Of a stretch of DNA of 64,000 bases, positions 8,588 to 17,695 are shown piece by piece; positions within the stretch are counted from its first letter, which is position 1, and every line of letters begins with the position of its first letter. The position numbers were made by a program, and so were the translations under genes. The DNA comes from Chitinophagales bacterium (GTDB lineage Bacteria; Bacteroidota; Bacteroidia; Chitinophagales; UBA10324), in assembly GCA_025057275.1 (NCBI GenBank), contig JANWXQ010000059.1:1-64000 (forward strand). Direction: 5' to 3'. The notes beneath the pieces are model-generated. The model had not been told where the DNA came from, did not search any database, and worked only from the letters and a program-made list of their open reading frames with translations.

Positions 8588-10762
8588 ATGAAAAACTGGC
8601 TTTTCCTTCTGCCCATTCACCTGACGGTGGCGCAGGGTGCGCCGTCGGCCATCAGTCGGTTTATTCTGGTAGATCAGTTTGGCTATCGCTGTTCGGCAGA
8701 AAAAATTGCCGTGATCCGCGATCCACAAAGCGGATTTAATGCGGCGGAATCTTTTAGCCCAACCACCGGCAGCAATCAATACGAAGTGCGCCGCTGGAGC
8801 GATGATGTGGTGGTTTTTTCCGGTAACGTGAAAAAGTGGAGCAGCGGCGCCACGCACAGCCAGTCCGGCGACAAGGTTTGGTGGTTTACGTTTACTGCCG
8901 TTTCCACGCCCGGAGAATACTACATCTGGGATAAAGGCCAGCAGGTGGGATCGGTGAAATTCCGGATCGGCGACGAGGTGTACAACGAAGTCATGCGCCA
9001 TGCCCTGCGGGTGTTTTATTACCAGCGGTGCGGGCATCCGAAAAGTGCACCGTATGCCGGTACCGGCTGGACGGATGCGGCCTGCCATACAGGCAGCCTG
9101 CAGGATCTGGACTGCAGGCTGGTAACCAATCCGGTGCCATCCACTTCGCGCGACCTGCATGGCGGCTGGCACGATGCAGGCGATTACAACAAATATGTAA
9201 ATTTTATATGGACCGGATTAACCCAGTTGCTGCTGGCTTATCTGGAAAATCCCGGCATCTGGACCGATGACCTCAATATTCCCGAGAGCGGCAACGGCAT
9301 TCCCGATCTGTTGGATGAGGTGCGCTACGAGCTGCAGTGGTTGTTGCGCATGCAGGAAGATGACGGTTCGGTGCTTAGCCTGGTAGGCGTTCAGAATTAT
9401 GCTTCCGCTTCGCCGCCCTCCGCTGATGGCGCCCAACGATTCTACGGTCCGGCCACCACTTCGGCCACTTACACCGGCGCTGCGCTGTTTGCATGGGGTG
9501 CAGTAGCGTTTTATCAGATTGGCCTGACGGCTTTTGCCGACAGCCTGTACACGGCTGCCGTTGCTGCCTGGAATTGGGCCGAAGCCCATCCCGGTGTGGT
9601 ATTCTACAATTCCGGCGTGCTGGCCGCCGGCGAGCAGGAAGTGGATGACTACGGCCGCATGGTGCGCCGAACGGCCGCAGCCATTGCTTTGTATCAGCTT
9701 TCCGGCAACACCACGTACCGAAGCATCGTGGATGCCAACTACAGCCAGTTTCACATGATGCAGTGGGGCTATGTTTATCCCTTTGAGGGCACCGAGCAGG
9801 ATGTGCTGCTGTACTACACGAAGGTGCCGGGGGCAACCGCTTCGGTGGTCAATGCTATAAAGAATACCTATACCAATTCCGTGAAAACCACCAACCCCGA
9901 CAATTTCCCTGCCTATAAAAACAAAACCGATGCCTACCGGGCCTATCTGGCCACAGGCAACTACACCTGGGGCAGCAACAGCACCAAGTGTACCCAGGGG
10001 CTGATTTTCACCAACATGCTGGAATACAATTACAACCCTTCCAATGCCACCAAATACCGGCATGCTGCGGCGGCGTTTTTGCATTATCTGCATGGCGTCA
10101 ATCCACTGGCAACGGTCTATCTGACCCGTCTGTACGATGCCGGAGCCGACAGCGGCATCAGGGAAATCTATCATGCATGGTTTCGGGATGGCAGTTCGCT
10201 GTGGGATCGTACCGGTGTTTCCACCTATGGACCGGCTCCGGGGTATCTGGCCGGCGGCCCCAATCCTTACTATGCTCTGGATGGTTGCTGCCCCAGCGGC
10301 TGCTGGAGCTACAACTATCTGTGCAATACCGCATCCGTTACACCCCCGCTGGGGCAGCCGGCACAGAAGTCGTATAAGGATTGGAACACCGACTGGCCAC
10401 AGAACTCCTGGGAAGTCACCGAGCCTTCCATGGGGTATCAGGCCAACTATGTAAAACTGTTGTCATGGTTTGTAGGAGGCTCCTGCACCCAACCGCCCAT
10501 GCGGCCCGGGATAACCACAGACGACATTCGTTTGGTGGTTTATCCCAATCCGGCCACGCAGCAGATCACATTACTGATCAAGGGAATGAGTGAAGAAGCT
10601 ACGGCTGTGCGTATAGTAGATGCCAGCGGCCGCATCATCCTGGAAGAAGAGTCGGTGCAATTGCCAGCAATACGAGATGTCAAGCACTGGCAGCCGGGGC
10701 TCTATCTGGTGCAGGTGAGAACCCCCAAGCGCCTGGTCGCAACTCATTTTCTGAAGCAGTAG
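8588..10762 (+). CDS. Secreted GH9 cellulase with N-terminal Ig-like domain and T9SS sorting domain
   Basis: Exported glycoside hydrolase, 724 aa from the ATG at 8588 (a GTG precedes it by one codon). Order of parts: signal peptide of about 17 residues; CelD_N-type Ig-like domain (about 25-128); GH9 (alpha/alpha)6 catalytic domain (about 130-630); type A sorting domain (about 645-724) containing VVYPNPATQQ. The GH9 motif HDAGDYNKYV supplies the catalytic Asp pair (196 and 199). The C-terminal SWEVTEPSMGYQANYV supplies the general acid, probably Glu609. The usual activity is endo-beta-1,4-glucanase, although relatives act on other beta-glucans. The T9SS tail predicts export and surface attachment. 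The stop is directly adjacent to the stop of the convergent small gene. Confidence 0.93.
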   Translation: MKNWLFLLPIHLTVAQGAPSAISRFILVDQFGYRCSAEKIAVIRDPQSGFNAAESFSPTTGSNQYEVRRWSDDVVVFSGNVKKWSSGATHSQSGDKVWWFTFTAVSTPGEYYIWDKGQQVGSVKFRIGDEVYNEVMRHALRVFYYQRCGHPKSAPYAGTGWTDAACHTGSLQDLDCRLVTNPVPSTSRDLHGGWHDAGDYNKYVNFIWTGLTQLLLAYLENPGIWTDDLNIPESGNGIPDLLDEVRYELQWLLRMQEDDGSVLSLVGVQNYASASPPSADGAQRFYGPATTSATYTGAALFAWGAVAFYQIGLTAFADSLYTAAVAAWNWAEAHPGVVFYNSGVLAAGEQEVDDYGRMVRRTAAAIALYQLSGNTTYRSIVDANYSQFHMMQWGYVYPFEGTEQDVLLYYTKVPGATASVVNAIKNTYTNSVKTTNPDNFPAYKNKTDAYRAYLATGNYTWGSNSTKCTQGLIFTNMLEYNYNPSNATKYRHAAAAFLHYLHGVNPLATVYLTRLYDAGADSGIREIYHAWFRDGSSLWDRTGVSTYGPAPGYLAGGPNPYYALDGCCPSGCWSYNYLCNTASVTPPLGQPAQKSYKDWNTDWPQNSWEVTEPSMGYQANYVKLLSWFVGGSCTQPPMRPGITTDDIRLVVYPNPATQQITLLIKGMSEEATAVRIVDASGRIILEEESVQLPAIRDVKHWQPGLYLVQVRTPKRLVATHFLKQ

Positions 10763-11071
10763 TCAGACGTCTTTCCAGCGGGAGGGATCCTGTCGGGAGA
10801 TGACATCCGCTTTTTGCCGGTAGCGCAGTGCCATCAACGTGGCTATTTCAACAGCGGCCTGGTTGCCGGGCAGGCGCAGGGCCTGACGCACCTGTTGCTC
10901 ATCAACATCCATTCGGTACAATACCTGCATCAGCCTTTTCCGGTCGTTGCGCATCAGGTGAAGAACATGCGGTTGCAGCAGGCGGGCAAGCTCTTCCACG
11001 CTCACGGTGGTTTTGGGCAAGGCTAAGGCCAGTTCACCGAAGGGGTCGGTGTTTTCTTTTTTTTTCTGCAC
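10763..11071 (-). CDS. Conserved small hypothetical protein, 102 aa
   Basis: Cytoplasmic, helical, charged protein with no signal peptide. A Lys-rich start (MQKKKENTDPFG) is followed by VEELARLLQPHVLHLMRNDR and a C-terminal helical half ending in SRWKDV. I do not recognise a family. It lies 21 bp downstream of the DUF2400 gene on the same strand, so it is probably co-transcribed. The coding frame covers the whole interval and its stop abuts the GH9 stop without a gap. Confidence 0.6.
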   Translation of the reverse strand: MQKKKENTDPFGELALALPKTTVSVEELARLLQPHVLHLMRNDRKRLMQVLYRMDVDEQQVRQALRLPGNQAAVEIATLMALRYRQKADVISRQDPSRWKDV

Positions 11072-11092
11072 GGCAGCAGATAATCTTCAAGT

Positions 11093-11872
11093 TTACGGCA
11101 TACGTTCCACTACTCCCATGCCAAACAAGGCAAAATCAAAGCGCACCGGATCATCCGGATCCAGTTCCCGAAGGCGGGCAGTAAGGGTCAGCGCCGTTTT
11201 CCAGTTTGCGGCGCCGCAGGCAAGGCCCAGGCGACTGGCTACGCGCATGACGTGTACATCGCAAGGGCATACCAGCTGACGTGGACTGATTCGGGTCCAG
11301 ATGCCGAAATCAATACCCTGGTCGTCACGCCGTACCATCCAACGCAGAAACAGGTTGAGTCGTTTGCAGGCGGAGCCCCGTTCGGGGGTCGGAAGATGTT
11401 TGCGGGTTCGCTGGGGATATTGAGCGGCAAAAAACAGGCGGTGAAATCCGATCAGTCCGTTTTCAATCGTTTCATCGTGTGGGGAAACAAACCGGGCGAA
11501 AGCATCTTCCAGCGAAGGGTATTTGCGGTAATATCGTTTTAGAAAGTGTAGAAAATAGTAGAGGTCGGTGTCCTTAAACGTACGATGACAGAAACCGGTC
11601 AGCCGGCGCAGATCGGCAGCAGTATGATGCAGCACAAAATCGTGAGGGGCAAAATCCATATGCTGCAGCAACCTGTTGCAGCTCTTCAGAATGGAGGTAC
11701 GTCGTCCCCACGACAACACAGCAGCAAAAAGGCCGGCAATTTCGCGATCTGCTTTGCGGGTAAACTGATGCGGAACGGATAAAGGATCTTCGGCAATAAA
11801 TCGGGGATGGTGGTAATAGCGGTAGCGTTCTTCCAGCAATTGTCTGATGGACCTGTCCGGATTTTGGCTCAT
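11093..11872 (-). CDS. TIGR02757/DUF2400 family protein, HhH-GPD-like
   Basis: 259-aa protein of a family (TIGR02757, DUF2400) described mainly as conserved and uncharacterised. Visible features are an N-terminal helical region (DREIAGLFAAVLSWGRR, residues 42-58) and a C-terminal segment CPCDVHVMRVASRLGL (202-217). That segment resembles the catalytic stretch of HhH-GPD DNA glycosylases, where an Asp precedes a His-Val-x-Arg-Val pattern (here Asp205, His207, Arg210, Arg214). No Fe-S cysteine cluster is present. It probably forms an operon with the 102-aa gene downstream. Assignment to DUF2400 is confident; the link to base-excision repair is inference. Confidence 0.82.
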   Translation of the reverse strand: MSQNPDRSIRQLLEERYRYYHHPRFIAEDPLSVPHQFTRKADREIAGLFAAVLSWGRRTSILKSCNRLLQHMDFAPHDFVLHHTAADLRRLTGFCHRTFKDTDLYYFLHFLKRYYRKYPSLEDAFARFVSPHDETIENGLIGFHRLFFAAQYPQRTRKHLPTPERGSACKRLNLFLRWMVRRDDQGIDFGIWTRISPRQLVCPCDVHVMRVASRLGLACGAANWKTALTLTARLRELDPDDPVRFDFALFGMGVVERMP

Positions 11873-11900
11873 GGACCGGAACTACAGGCACACCGGCCGG

Positions 11901-12662
11901 TCAGCCCGCAACAGCAGGCCGCAGGCGGATGATGCCCATCCAATGAAACAACCGAATGAACGGATAGACCATATCGATTTGATACCAACGCACGCCGAAG
12001 TTGGGTCGCGACGGAAACCGATGGTGGTTGTTATGATAGCTTTCTCCCATCATCAGCAGGTCAACGGGAAGGAGATTGCGCGAGGTATCGTTCACTTCAA
12101 AATCAGCCGTTCCGAACTTATGCGCAAACCAGTTGATGATGGCGCCGTGCACCGGCCCCATGAAATAATGAACGGGTAGCAACAGAAACATCCACCAGGA
12201 GGTGGCAAAGGCGATATAGAATCCGGTGTAGGCGGCTATCCAGGCCAGGCGGGTTACCCAACTTTCGGCAAAGCGTTCAAAAGCCATCCACGTGGGCAGG
12301 TTTTTCCTGAAGCGTTCTTCCACCGGACGGCTGCCATCAAATATATCGCTGTAGTACTGGCGGGTCCGCCACATCATACGCCAGAAATTGCCGTCGTATT
12401 TCGGAGAGTGCGGGTCATTTTCCGTGTCGGCATAAGCATGGTGCAGTCGGTGCAAAATACCGTAGGCATAGCAACTCAGATAAGAACTGCCCTGGGCCAG
12501 CCAGGCCAGCACCATGAAGATGCGCTCGGTAATACGCGACATGGTAAACTGCTGATGAGCGGCATAGCGGTGTTGAAGGAAACTCTGGAAAAACAACGAG
12601 GCATACCAGTGTGCCACAAAAAAGGTCAAGATGATCATCGGTTCCTTGGGATTTTGCCGCAT
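11901..12662 (-). CDS. Acyl-CoA/fatty-acid desaturase
   Basis: Membrane di-iron fatty-acid desaturase, about 253 aa. It has the three histidine boxes of the stearoyl-CoA desaturase type: HRYAAH, HRLHH and HNNHH, plus the additional conserved His in NWFAHKFG. Hydrophobic segments lie before box 1, between boxes 1 and 2, and before box 3. I take the ATG at 12662; a second ATG at 12638 is also possible, and the longer frame begins at a TTG with unlikely sequence. Such enzymes introduce double bonds into acyl chains and adjust membrane fluidity. It is downstream of hutH on the same strand with a gap of about 70 bp. Confidence 0.87.
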   Translation of the reverse strand: MRQNPKEPMIILTFFVAHWYASLFFQSFLQHRYAAHQQFTMSRITERIFMVLAWLAQGSSYLSCYAYGILHRLHHAYADTENDPHSPKYDGNFWRMMWRTRQYYSDIFDGSRPVEERFRKNLPTWMAFERFAESWVTRLAWIAAYTGFYIAFATSWWMFLLLPVHYFMGPVHGAIINWFAHKFGTADFEVNDTSRNLLPVDLLMMGESYHNNHHRFPSRPNFGVRWYQIDMVYPFIRLFHWMGIIRLRPAVAG

Positions 12663-12733
12663 CCGATCAACCAGCACGCATGAAAAGAAGCGGCATCGGG
12701 GGCGCAAGGTACAACACGAATAGATGCGTTCCC

Positions 12734-14233
12734 TTAGAGTGTGGGATTATGCCGGCGAAAAGAGCGAAGAAAGCGAACCGCATTGTTTAGGTCGTTATGC
12801 AGTTCACGGTCTGCAACGTTAAACGGAACGAGTTGTCGGAAATCAGAAACAAACTGTTCCACCAGACTGCTGCTGCGCGCAGGTCGCCGGAATTCCAGTG
12901 CCTGAGCAGCGCAGAGCAACTCCACCGCCAGAATTTTTTCCAGATTCTGCCAAACGCGATAGCATTGGGTGGCGGCATTGGCGCCCATGCTTACGTGATC
13001 TTCCTGGCCGTTGCTGGAGGTAATGCTATCTACCGATGCGGGTGTACAGAGCTGTTTGTTTTCGCTGACCAGGGCAGCAGCCGTGTATTGCGCAATCATC
13101 AGGCCGGAGTTCAGGCCGGGTTGGGCAACCAGATAAGCAGGCAGCCCGCGTTGCCCGCTGAGTAAAAGAAAGGTGCGTCGTTCCGATATACTGCCCAGCT
13201 CGGCCAGGGCCATGGCCAGAAAATCCAAAGCGAGTGCCAGGGGCTGTCCGTGAAAGTTGCCGCCACTGAGGATGCGACCGTTGTCCGGCAAGACTATCGG
13301 ATTGTCGCTTACGGAGTTGATCTCCGTGGTAAACACCCGCTCACAATAAGCAAAGACATCTTTGGAAGCACCGTGTACCTGAGGAATGCAGCGGAACGAA
13401 TACGGATCCTGAATATCTGTTTTGGGCTGGGCAAACAGAGGGCTGTCGCAAAGCACCTGCTGAATAAAGGCTGCCGTAGCCAGCTGGCCGTGGTGGGGCC
13501 GCAGTTGGTGAAGCTCCAGTAAAAAGGGATCTGCGCTGCAGGCAAAGGCATCCAGCGAAACGGCAGCGATCAGGTCAGCCAGCACGGAGCAGCGCCGGGC
13601 CTGCAGCAGAAGAAAAACGCCGTAGGCGCTCATGAACTGCGTGCCGTTGAGCAGGGCCAATCCTTCTTTGCTGCGCAGGGTAAGTGGCTGCCAGCCCGCC
13701 TGTTTGAGGGCTTCGGCAGCCGGCATGCGGCTTCCCCGCCAGTACACCTCGCCTTTACCCAACAAGGGCAATGTCAGGTGAGCCAGCGGTGCCAGGTCGC
13801 CCGAGGCGCCCAGCGACCCCTGCTGATAGACCACAGGCAAAATGCCGGCATTAAAAAAATCAATCAACCGTTGTACCGTTTCGGGCAGAACACCGGAATG
13901 CCCATAGGCCAGGTTCTGAATTTTTAGCAGCAGCATCAGGCGGACTATGTCGGCCGGCACTTCTTCTCCCGTGCCGCAGGCATGGCTCATAACCAGGTTG
14001 AGCTGCAACTGTTCCAGATCGGTATCGGAAATGCGCACATTGCGAAGCGAACCGAAGCCGGTGTTGACGCCATAAAAAATGGCATCTTCTTTTCGCAGCA
14101 TGTCCTCCAGAAAACTGCGGCAGCGGGCCAAACGATGATACGCTTCATCCGAGAGCGCAAGCGGCAGGTTCTTGTCCAGAATGTTTTGAAGGTCATCCAG
14201 CCGAAGCGGGGCAGGGCTGATGCGATGGGTCAT
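12734..14233 (-). CDS. hutH: Histidine ammonia-lyase
   Basis: 499-aa enzyme that deaminates L-histidine to urocanate, the first step of the Hut pathway. The Ala143-Ser144-Gly145 triad within GSLGASGDLAPLAH cyclises to the MIO cofactor, and Tyr54 in YGVNTGFG is the catalytic base region. The selectivity position reads Ser83-His84 (MSHACGTG), as in histidine ammonia-lyases and unlike the His-Leu or Phe-Leu pairs of tyrosine and phenylalanine lyases. No hutU, hutI or hutG gene is in the window, so the pathway genes are scattered or the enzyme has another role. Confidence 0.93.
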   Translation of the reverse strand: MTHRISPAPLRLDDLQNILDKNLPLALSDEAYHRLARCRSFLEDMLRKEDAIFYGVNTGFGSLRNVRISDTDLEQLQLNLVMSHACGTGEEVPADIVRLMLLLKIQNLAYGHSGVLPETVQRLIDFFNAGILPVVYQQGSLGASGDLAPLAHLTLPLLGKGEVYWRGSRMPAAEALKQAGWQPLTLRSKEGLALLNGTQFMSAYGVFLLLQARRCSVLADLIAAVSLDAFACSADPFLLELHQLRPHHGQLATAAFIQQVLCDSPLFAQPKTDIQDPYSFRCIPQVHGASKDVFAYCERVFTTEINSVSDNPIVLPDNGRILSGGNFHGQPLALALDFLAMALAELGSISERRTFLLLSGQRGLPAYLVAQPGLNSGLMIAQYTAAALVSENKQLCTPASVDSITSSNGQEDHVSMGANAATQCYRVWQNLEKILAVELLCAAQALEFRRPARSSSLVEQFVSDFRQLVPFNVADRELHNDLNNAVRFLRSFRRHNPTL

Positions 14234-14294
14234 GGACAGGGTGAAGATACACCCGGCCGATTACTTGCCGCAAAGGGGAAGTGTGACTGGCGGA

Positions 14295-15458
14295 TCAAGC
14301 GAACAAGTCGCGGATTTTTTCAAAAAAAGTTTTTTCGTTTTTAGGAGGCCGTGGCCGGAAATTGGGGGAATGCCGCAGCCGTTCCAGCAATGCAGTTTCC
14401 TCCCGGGTCAGTTCTTTGGGCACCCAAACATTAACGTGGACGAGCTGATCACCGGTGGTATGACTGTTGAGATCGGGAAGGCCCTTGCCGCGCAGGCGGA
14501 AAATTTCGCCTGCTTGTGTTCCGGGCTTGATCCGGATGCGGGCATGACCGTCAACGGTGGGCACTTCCACACTGGTGCCCAGCGCAGCATCAATAAAGGA
14601 AATATGCAATTCGTAGAGCAGATTATTACCCTGCCGGCGCAGTTTTTCATGGGGCTGTTCCTCAATGAGGATATAGAGGTCTCCGGGAGGGCCACCCCGT
14701 TCACCGGCATTGCCTTTTCCGCTGAGGGAGAGCTGCATGCCATCGGCCACGCCGGCAGGAATGTCCACCGTAATGGTTTCTTCTCCCTGTATGCGTCCGG
14801 ATCCTTTACAGGAAGTGCAGGCATCGGTGAGCACTCGTCCCTCGCCATGACAATGCGGGCAGGTGGTGGTGGTGGACATTTGACCGAGAATGGTCTGCGT
14901 CACGCGCCGAATGGCACCGGTGCCGCCGCAGGCTGAACAGGTTTGATAGGCATTCTTGTTTTTGGCGCCGCTGCCCCCACACGTCGGGCAGGAAACCTGC
15001 TTGTTTACTTTCAGCGTCTTGCGTGTTCCTTTGGCGATGTCGGCCAGTGTGAGAGGCAGGGTAATGCGCAGATTGCTGCCGCGGGAACCGGTGCGCCGCT
15101 GGCTGCGGCCGCTGCTGCGCCCAAAGACAAACGATTCAAACGGGCTTTCACCCAGGTTAGAGAAAATGTCGCTGAAATGGGAGAAGATGTCTTCCATGCG
15201 CATGTTGCCGCTGGTGAAGCCGCCATTGCCGGCCACTCCCTGATGACCATAGCGGTCGTACCGGCTTTTCTTCTCCGGATCACTGAGCACATCGTAAGCT
15301 TCGGCCGCTTCCTTGAACTTTTCTTCAGCAGCCTTATTGCCGGGATTACGGTCGGGGTGATACTGCATGGCCACCTTGCGGTAGGCCTTTTTTATTTCCT
15401 CCGCTGTGGCATTGCGGCTTACGCCCAACACTTCATAGTAATCGCGCTTAGAAGCCAT
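14295..15458 (-). CDS. dnaJ: Chaperone DnaJ
   Basis: Type I (class A) Hsp40 co-chaperone, 387 aa from the ATG at 15458 (a GTG three codons earlier is unlikely). Domain order: J domain (about 1-70) with the HPD motif in QYHPDRNPG, Gly/Phe-rich region, zinc-binding domain with four CxxCxGxG repeats ([32 protein letters not shown]), and the C-terminal substrate-binding and dimerisation domain. It stimulates the ATPase of DnaK and delivers unfolded proteins. It lies 9 bp after grpE on the same strand; dnaK is not in the window. Confidence 0.97.
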   Translation of the reverse strand: MASKRDYYEVLGVSRNATAEEIKKAYRKVAMQYHPDRNPGNKAAEEKFKEAAEAYDVLSDPEKKSRYDRYGHQGVAGNGGFTSGNMRMEDIFSHFSDIFSNLGESPFESFVFGRSSGRSQRRTGSRGSNLRITLPLTLADIAKGTRKTLKVNKQVSCPTCGGSGAKNKNAYQTCSACGGTGAIRRVTQTILGQMSTTTTCPHCHGEGRVLTDACTSCKGSGRIQGEETITVDIPAGVADGMQLSLSGKGNAGERGGPPGDLYILIEEQPHEKLRRQGNNLLYELHISFIDAALGTSVEVPTVDGHARIRIKPGTQAGEIFRLRGKGLPDLNSHTTGDQLVHVNVWVPKELTREETALLERLRHSPNFRPRPPKNEKTFFEKIRDLFA

Positions 15459-15467
15459 GACTCCCAC

Positions 15468-16118
15468 CTATTTGCCCACAATCACTTTGGCGTGTCGTAT
15501 AATTTTATCGTTGAAGTAATAGCCGCACTCCACCTCATCCACCACTTTGCCGCGTTGCTTCTCGCCGGCCTCAATTTCGCTGATGGCTTCGTGCAGGTCA
15601 GGCGAGTAGGGCTCGCCAACGGACTGCATGGCTTTGAGTCCACGGTTTTCCAGTGCCGTCTTCAGCTTGTGATAAATGAGCCGAACGCCTTCGGTCGTCG
15701 GGTCCTGTTTGGCCTCCATCTGCTTGAGTGCGCGGGTGAAGTCATCCAGTACGGGCAGTAACGAGAGGATGACATCGGAACCGGCCAGGCGCATGATTTC
15801 CATTCGTTCGCGCTGCATACGCTTCTTATAGTTTTCGAATTCGGCATGAACGCGCAGGTATTTGTCCTCCAGGTCGGCCAGCTTCTGCTTCAGGCCGGCA
15901 TTTTGCTCTTCCAGGTCGGCCAGTTGCTTTTTGTATTTATCCTTTTTGCTCAATCCCAGTTGGGAAAGCAAGGAGGCACCGGAGGTTCCGGAATCTTCCG
16001 GTTCTTCCTCTGCGGAGGCGTTACTGCCGTCAGCGGTTGGTACGGATTCCTCGGTCTGACGTGCATCAGTATCCTGCTCATTCAGCAGCTCGTCCGACAA
16101 TTTTTCCTTCTGATCCAT
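15468..16118 (-). CDS. grpE: Nucleotide exchange factor GrpE
   Basis: 216-aa GrpE, the nucleotide exchange factor of DnaK. An acidic, low-complexity N-terminal extension (about 1-60, Glu/Asp/Ser-rich) is followed by a long coiled-coil helix (about 60-110) and the C-terminal beta-wing domain ending in the family signature VVDEVECGYYFNDKIIRHAKVIV. It is first in the grpE-dnaJ pair. A long intergenic region with hairpins lies upstream; I could not place a convincing promoter for it. Confidence 0.96.
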   Translation of the reverse strand: MDQKEKLSDELLNEQDTDARQTEESVPTADGSNASAEEEPEDSGTSGASLLSQLGLSKKDKYKKQLADLEEQNAGLKQKLADLEDKYLRVHAEFENYKKRMQRERMEIMRLAGSDVILSLLPVLDDFTRALKQMEAKQDPTTEGVRLIYHKLKTALENRGLKAMQSVGEPYSPDLHEAISEIEAGEKQRGKVVDEVECGYYFNDKIIRHAKVIVGK

Positions 16119-16238
16119 GGTATGCCTGTAAAATTGGTGCCTGATAAGGCGTGCTCAAATGCTTTGCCATGCTGCTTAATCCGACATTGTGTCAGAATTT
16201 TTTGGTTTCAGCCGCAGTAAAAGTACAATGTGGTCGCG

Positions 16239-16271
16239 CACCAGCAGCAAGTCCGGAGGGTTGCGCTGGTG
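16239..16271. other. Hairpin, 11-bp stem with one bulged A
   Basis: CACCAGC (16239-16245), bulged A, then GCAA (16247-16250) pair perfectly with TTGC (16261-16264) and GCTGGTG (16265-16271) around a 10-nt GC-rich loop. No T-run follows on either strand, so it is not a standard intrinsic terminator. The loop contains TCCGGAGGG, superficially like the SRP RNA apical loop, but the conserved asymmetric bulge is absent. Confidence 0.6.
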
Positions 16272-16419
16272 GTGATTTCGGGGGCGCATTCCGACTCAAA
16301 GCCCGGGCTTGGTTGAATGCATGTTTCTGCCTGATATCCGGATTTGGATTTTGCCGTTTGCTCCGGAAGGTATCCAAGTTCATCAGTTCAAACAGGTCAA
16401 ACATTAACTTCTGTTGTAT

Positions 16420-16443
16420 CTTGCCGCCCGTTTCTCCGGCAAG
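16420..16443. other. Hairpin, 7-bp stem
   Basis: CTTGCCG (16420-16426) pairs with CGGCAAG (16437-16443) across a 10-nt loop. It sits between the larger hairpin and the putative anmK promoter. No T-run follows. Confidence 0.5.
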
Positions 16444-16491
16444 CGCTTCGCAGGCTGGCGAGCTCAGGCGGAGAAACACTAGCGGAAAGAA

Positions 16492-16521
16492 TTGTTGTTT
16501 TCAATAGAAAGAATAGTTTAG
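16492..16521 (+). promoter_or_regulatory. Putative anmK promoter (TTG-N19-TAGTTTAG)
   Basis: TTG at 16492-16494 and TAGTTTAG at 16514-16521, separated by 19 bp, fit the -33/-7 consensus of the phylum with one mismatch in the -7 element. The expected start site is about 50 bp upstream of the anmK ATG at 16575. Confidence 0.4.
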
Positions 16522-16574
16522 CAGCCCTTTACAAAACAGCAAATTACGTTACAGCAATAAATCGAACCATTGAC

Positions 16575-17690
16575 ATGAGGGAATATCGTGTGCTTGGCAT
16601 CATGACCGGCAGTTCACTGGATGGTGTGGATCTGGCGTATTGCATCCTGCGGGAAGACCAACAGCGATGGAGCTATGAAATTGTTACTGCCGAATGCGTC
16701 CCGTTTCCTCCGCTATGGAAGCAGCGTTTGCTCAATCTGGTTTTGCAAAATGCAGTCAACTACCTGAAAGCCGACGCGCATTTCGGTCATTACCTGGGAG
16801 AAACAGCGCGGCGCTTCATCCTGCAAAATCAGCTGGAAGATAAAATAGACTTCATTGCCTCCCACGGGCAGACCATTTTTCATCAGCCGGAAAATCAGAT
16901 GACCAGCCAGATCGGCGACGGTGCTGCCATTGTAGCCGAAACCGGTTATCCGGTGATCTGTAATTTCCGCACGTTGGACGTGGCCTTGGGGGGCCAGGGA
17001 ACGCCCATGGCTCCCATTATTGATAAAATGTTTTTTCCTGAATACAAATTCTGTCTCAATCTCGGCGGCATTGCCAATATCTCTTTGAAAAAGAATGGCC
17101 GCATGATCGGTTACGACATCTGCGGCGCCAACATGGTACTCAACATGCTGTGTGCTTCGGTTGGCCTGGACCTGGACAAAGACGGCGAAATCGCACGATC
17201 CGGCTCGGTGAACCTGCAGGTGATGGAGGAGCTTAACGCACAATGGTATTACGACAAGCCCTATCCCAAATCCATTGGCGGCGGCTGGGTGACCAAGGTC
17301 TTTTTGCCCGTGTTTCGCAAATACCGCCTGAAGCTGGAGGATGCGCTGTGTACTGCCACCGAACACATAGCTGCCCAGATTGGAAAGGATATAAAAAAGA
17401 TTTATATTACAGAAGGCATGGAACTGCGTGATGATGATTCCATGCTGATCACGGGAGGAGGTGTTTTCAACAAGTTTTTGCTGGAACGCATCAACCAGCA
17501 TGTCCCTGTCAGCGTGGTGGTGGCCGACGCACAGACCAGCAAGTTTAAGGAAGCCTTGCTGGTGGCCCTGATGGGTGTGCTGCGGTTGCGCGGTGAACCC
17601 AACATGCTGGCTTCGGTGACCGGTGCCCGTGAAGATTCCTGCGGCGGCGAAATCTATCAGTCGCTGCATCGGCCCTTGCGCGGGGCCTGA
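16575..17690 (+). CDS. anmK: Anhydro-N-acetylmuramic acid kinase
   Basis: 371-aa kinase that hydrolyses and phosphorylates 1,6-anhydro-MurNAc to MurNAc-6-phosphate during peptidoglycan recycling. The N-terminal nucleotide-binding motif GIMTGSSLDGVDLAY and later motifs FIASHGQTIFHQP and GQGTPMAPIIDK are typical. The frame extends upstream to 16344, but the ATG at 16575 (MREYRVLGIMTGSS) gives the usual family length and follows a promoter-like sequence. The next gene begins 6 bp after the stop, making an anmK-SDR-rlmD operon. Confidence 0.94.
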   Translation: MREYRVLGIMTGSSLDGVDLAYCILREDQQRWSYEIVTAECVPFPPLWKQRLLNLVLQNAVNYLKADAHFGHYLGETARRFILQNQLEDKIDFIASHGQTIFHQPENQMTSQIGDGAAIVAETGYPVICNFRTLDVALGGQGTPMAPIIDKMFFPEYKFCLNLGGIANISLKKNGRMIGYDICGANMVLNMLCASVGLDLDKDGEIARSGSVNLQVMEELNAQWYYDKPYPKSIGGGWVTKVFLPVFRKYRLKLEDALCTATEHIAAQIGKDIKKIYITEGMELRDDDSMLITGGGVFNKFLLERINQHVPVSVVVADAQTSKFKEALLVALMGVLRLRGEPNMLASVTGAREDSCGGEIYQSLHRPLRGA

Positions 17691-17695
17691 GCGCT

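Larger units (their letters stand above)
16119..16574. other. 456-bp divergent intergenic region with strong inverted repeats
   Basis: Longest non-coding stretch in the window, between grpE (-) and anmK (+). It holds two well-formed hairpins (16239-16271 and 16420-16443), a perfect 12-bp palindrome AAGCCCGGGCTT at 16299-16310, an 8-bp palindrome AAGCGCTT at 16441-16448, and a probable anmK promoter at 16492-16521. A 95-codon minus-strand frame (16192-16479) runs through it but has no family resemblance and I do not call it. The density of inverted repeats suggests a structured transcript or regulatory region, not plain spacer. Confidence 0.6.

Noticed and set aside
16239-16271. SRP RNA-like apical loop (TCCGGAGGG)
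   Set aside because: The flanking stem is a plain helix GCAA/TTGC; the conserved asymmetric loop and AGCAG of SRP RNA are missing.
16192-16479. 95-codon minus-strand ORF in the grpE-anmK gap
   Set aside because: No recognisable domain and it spans the palindromes; more likely a chance frame.
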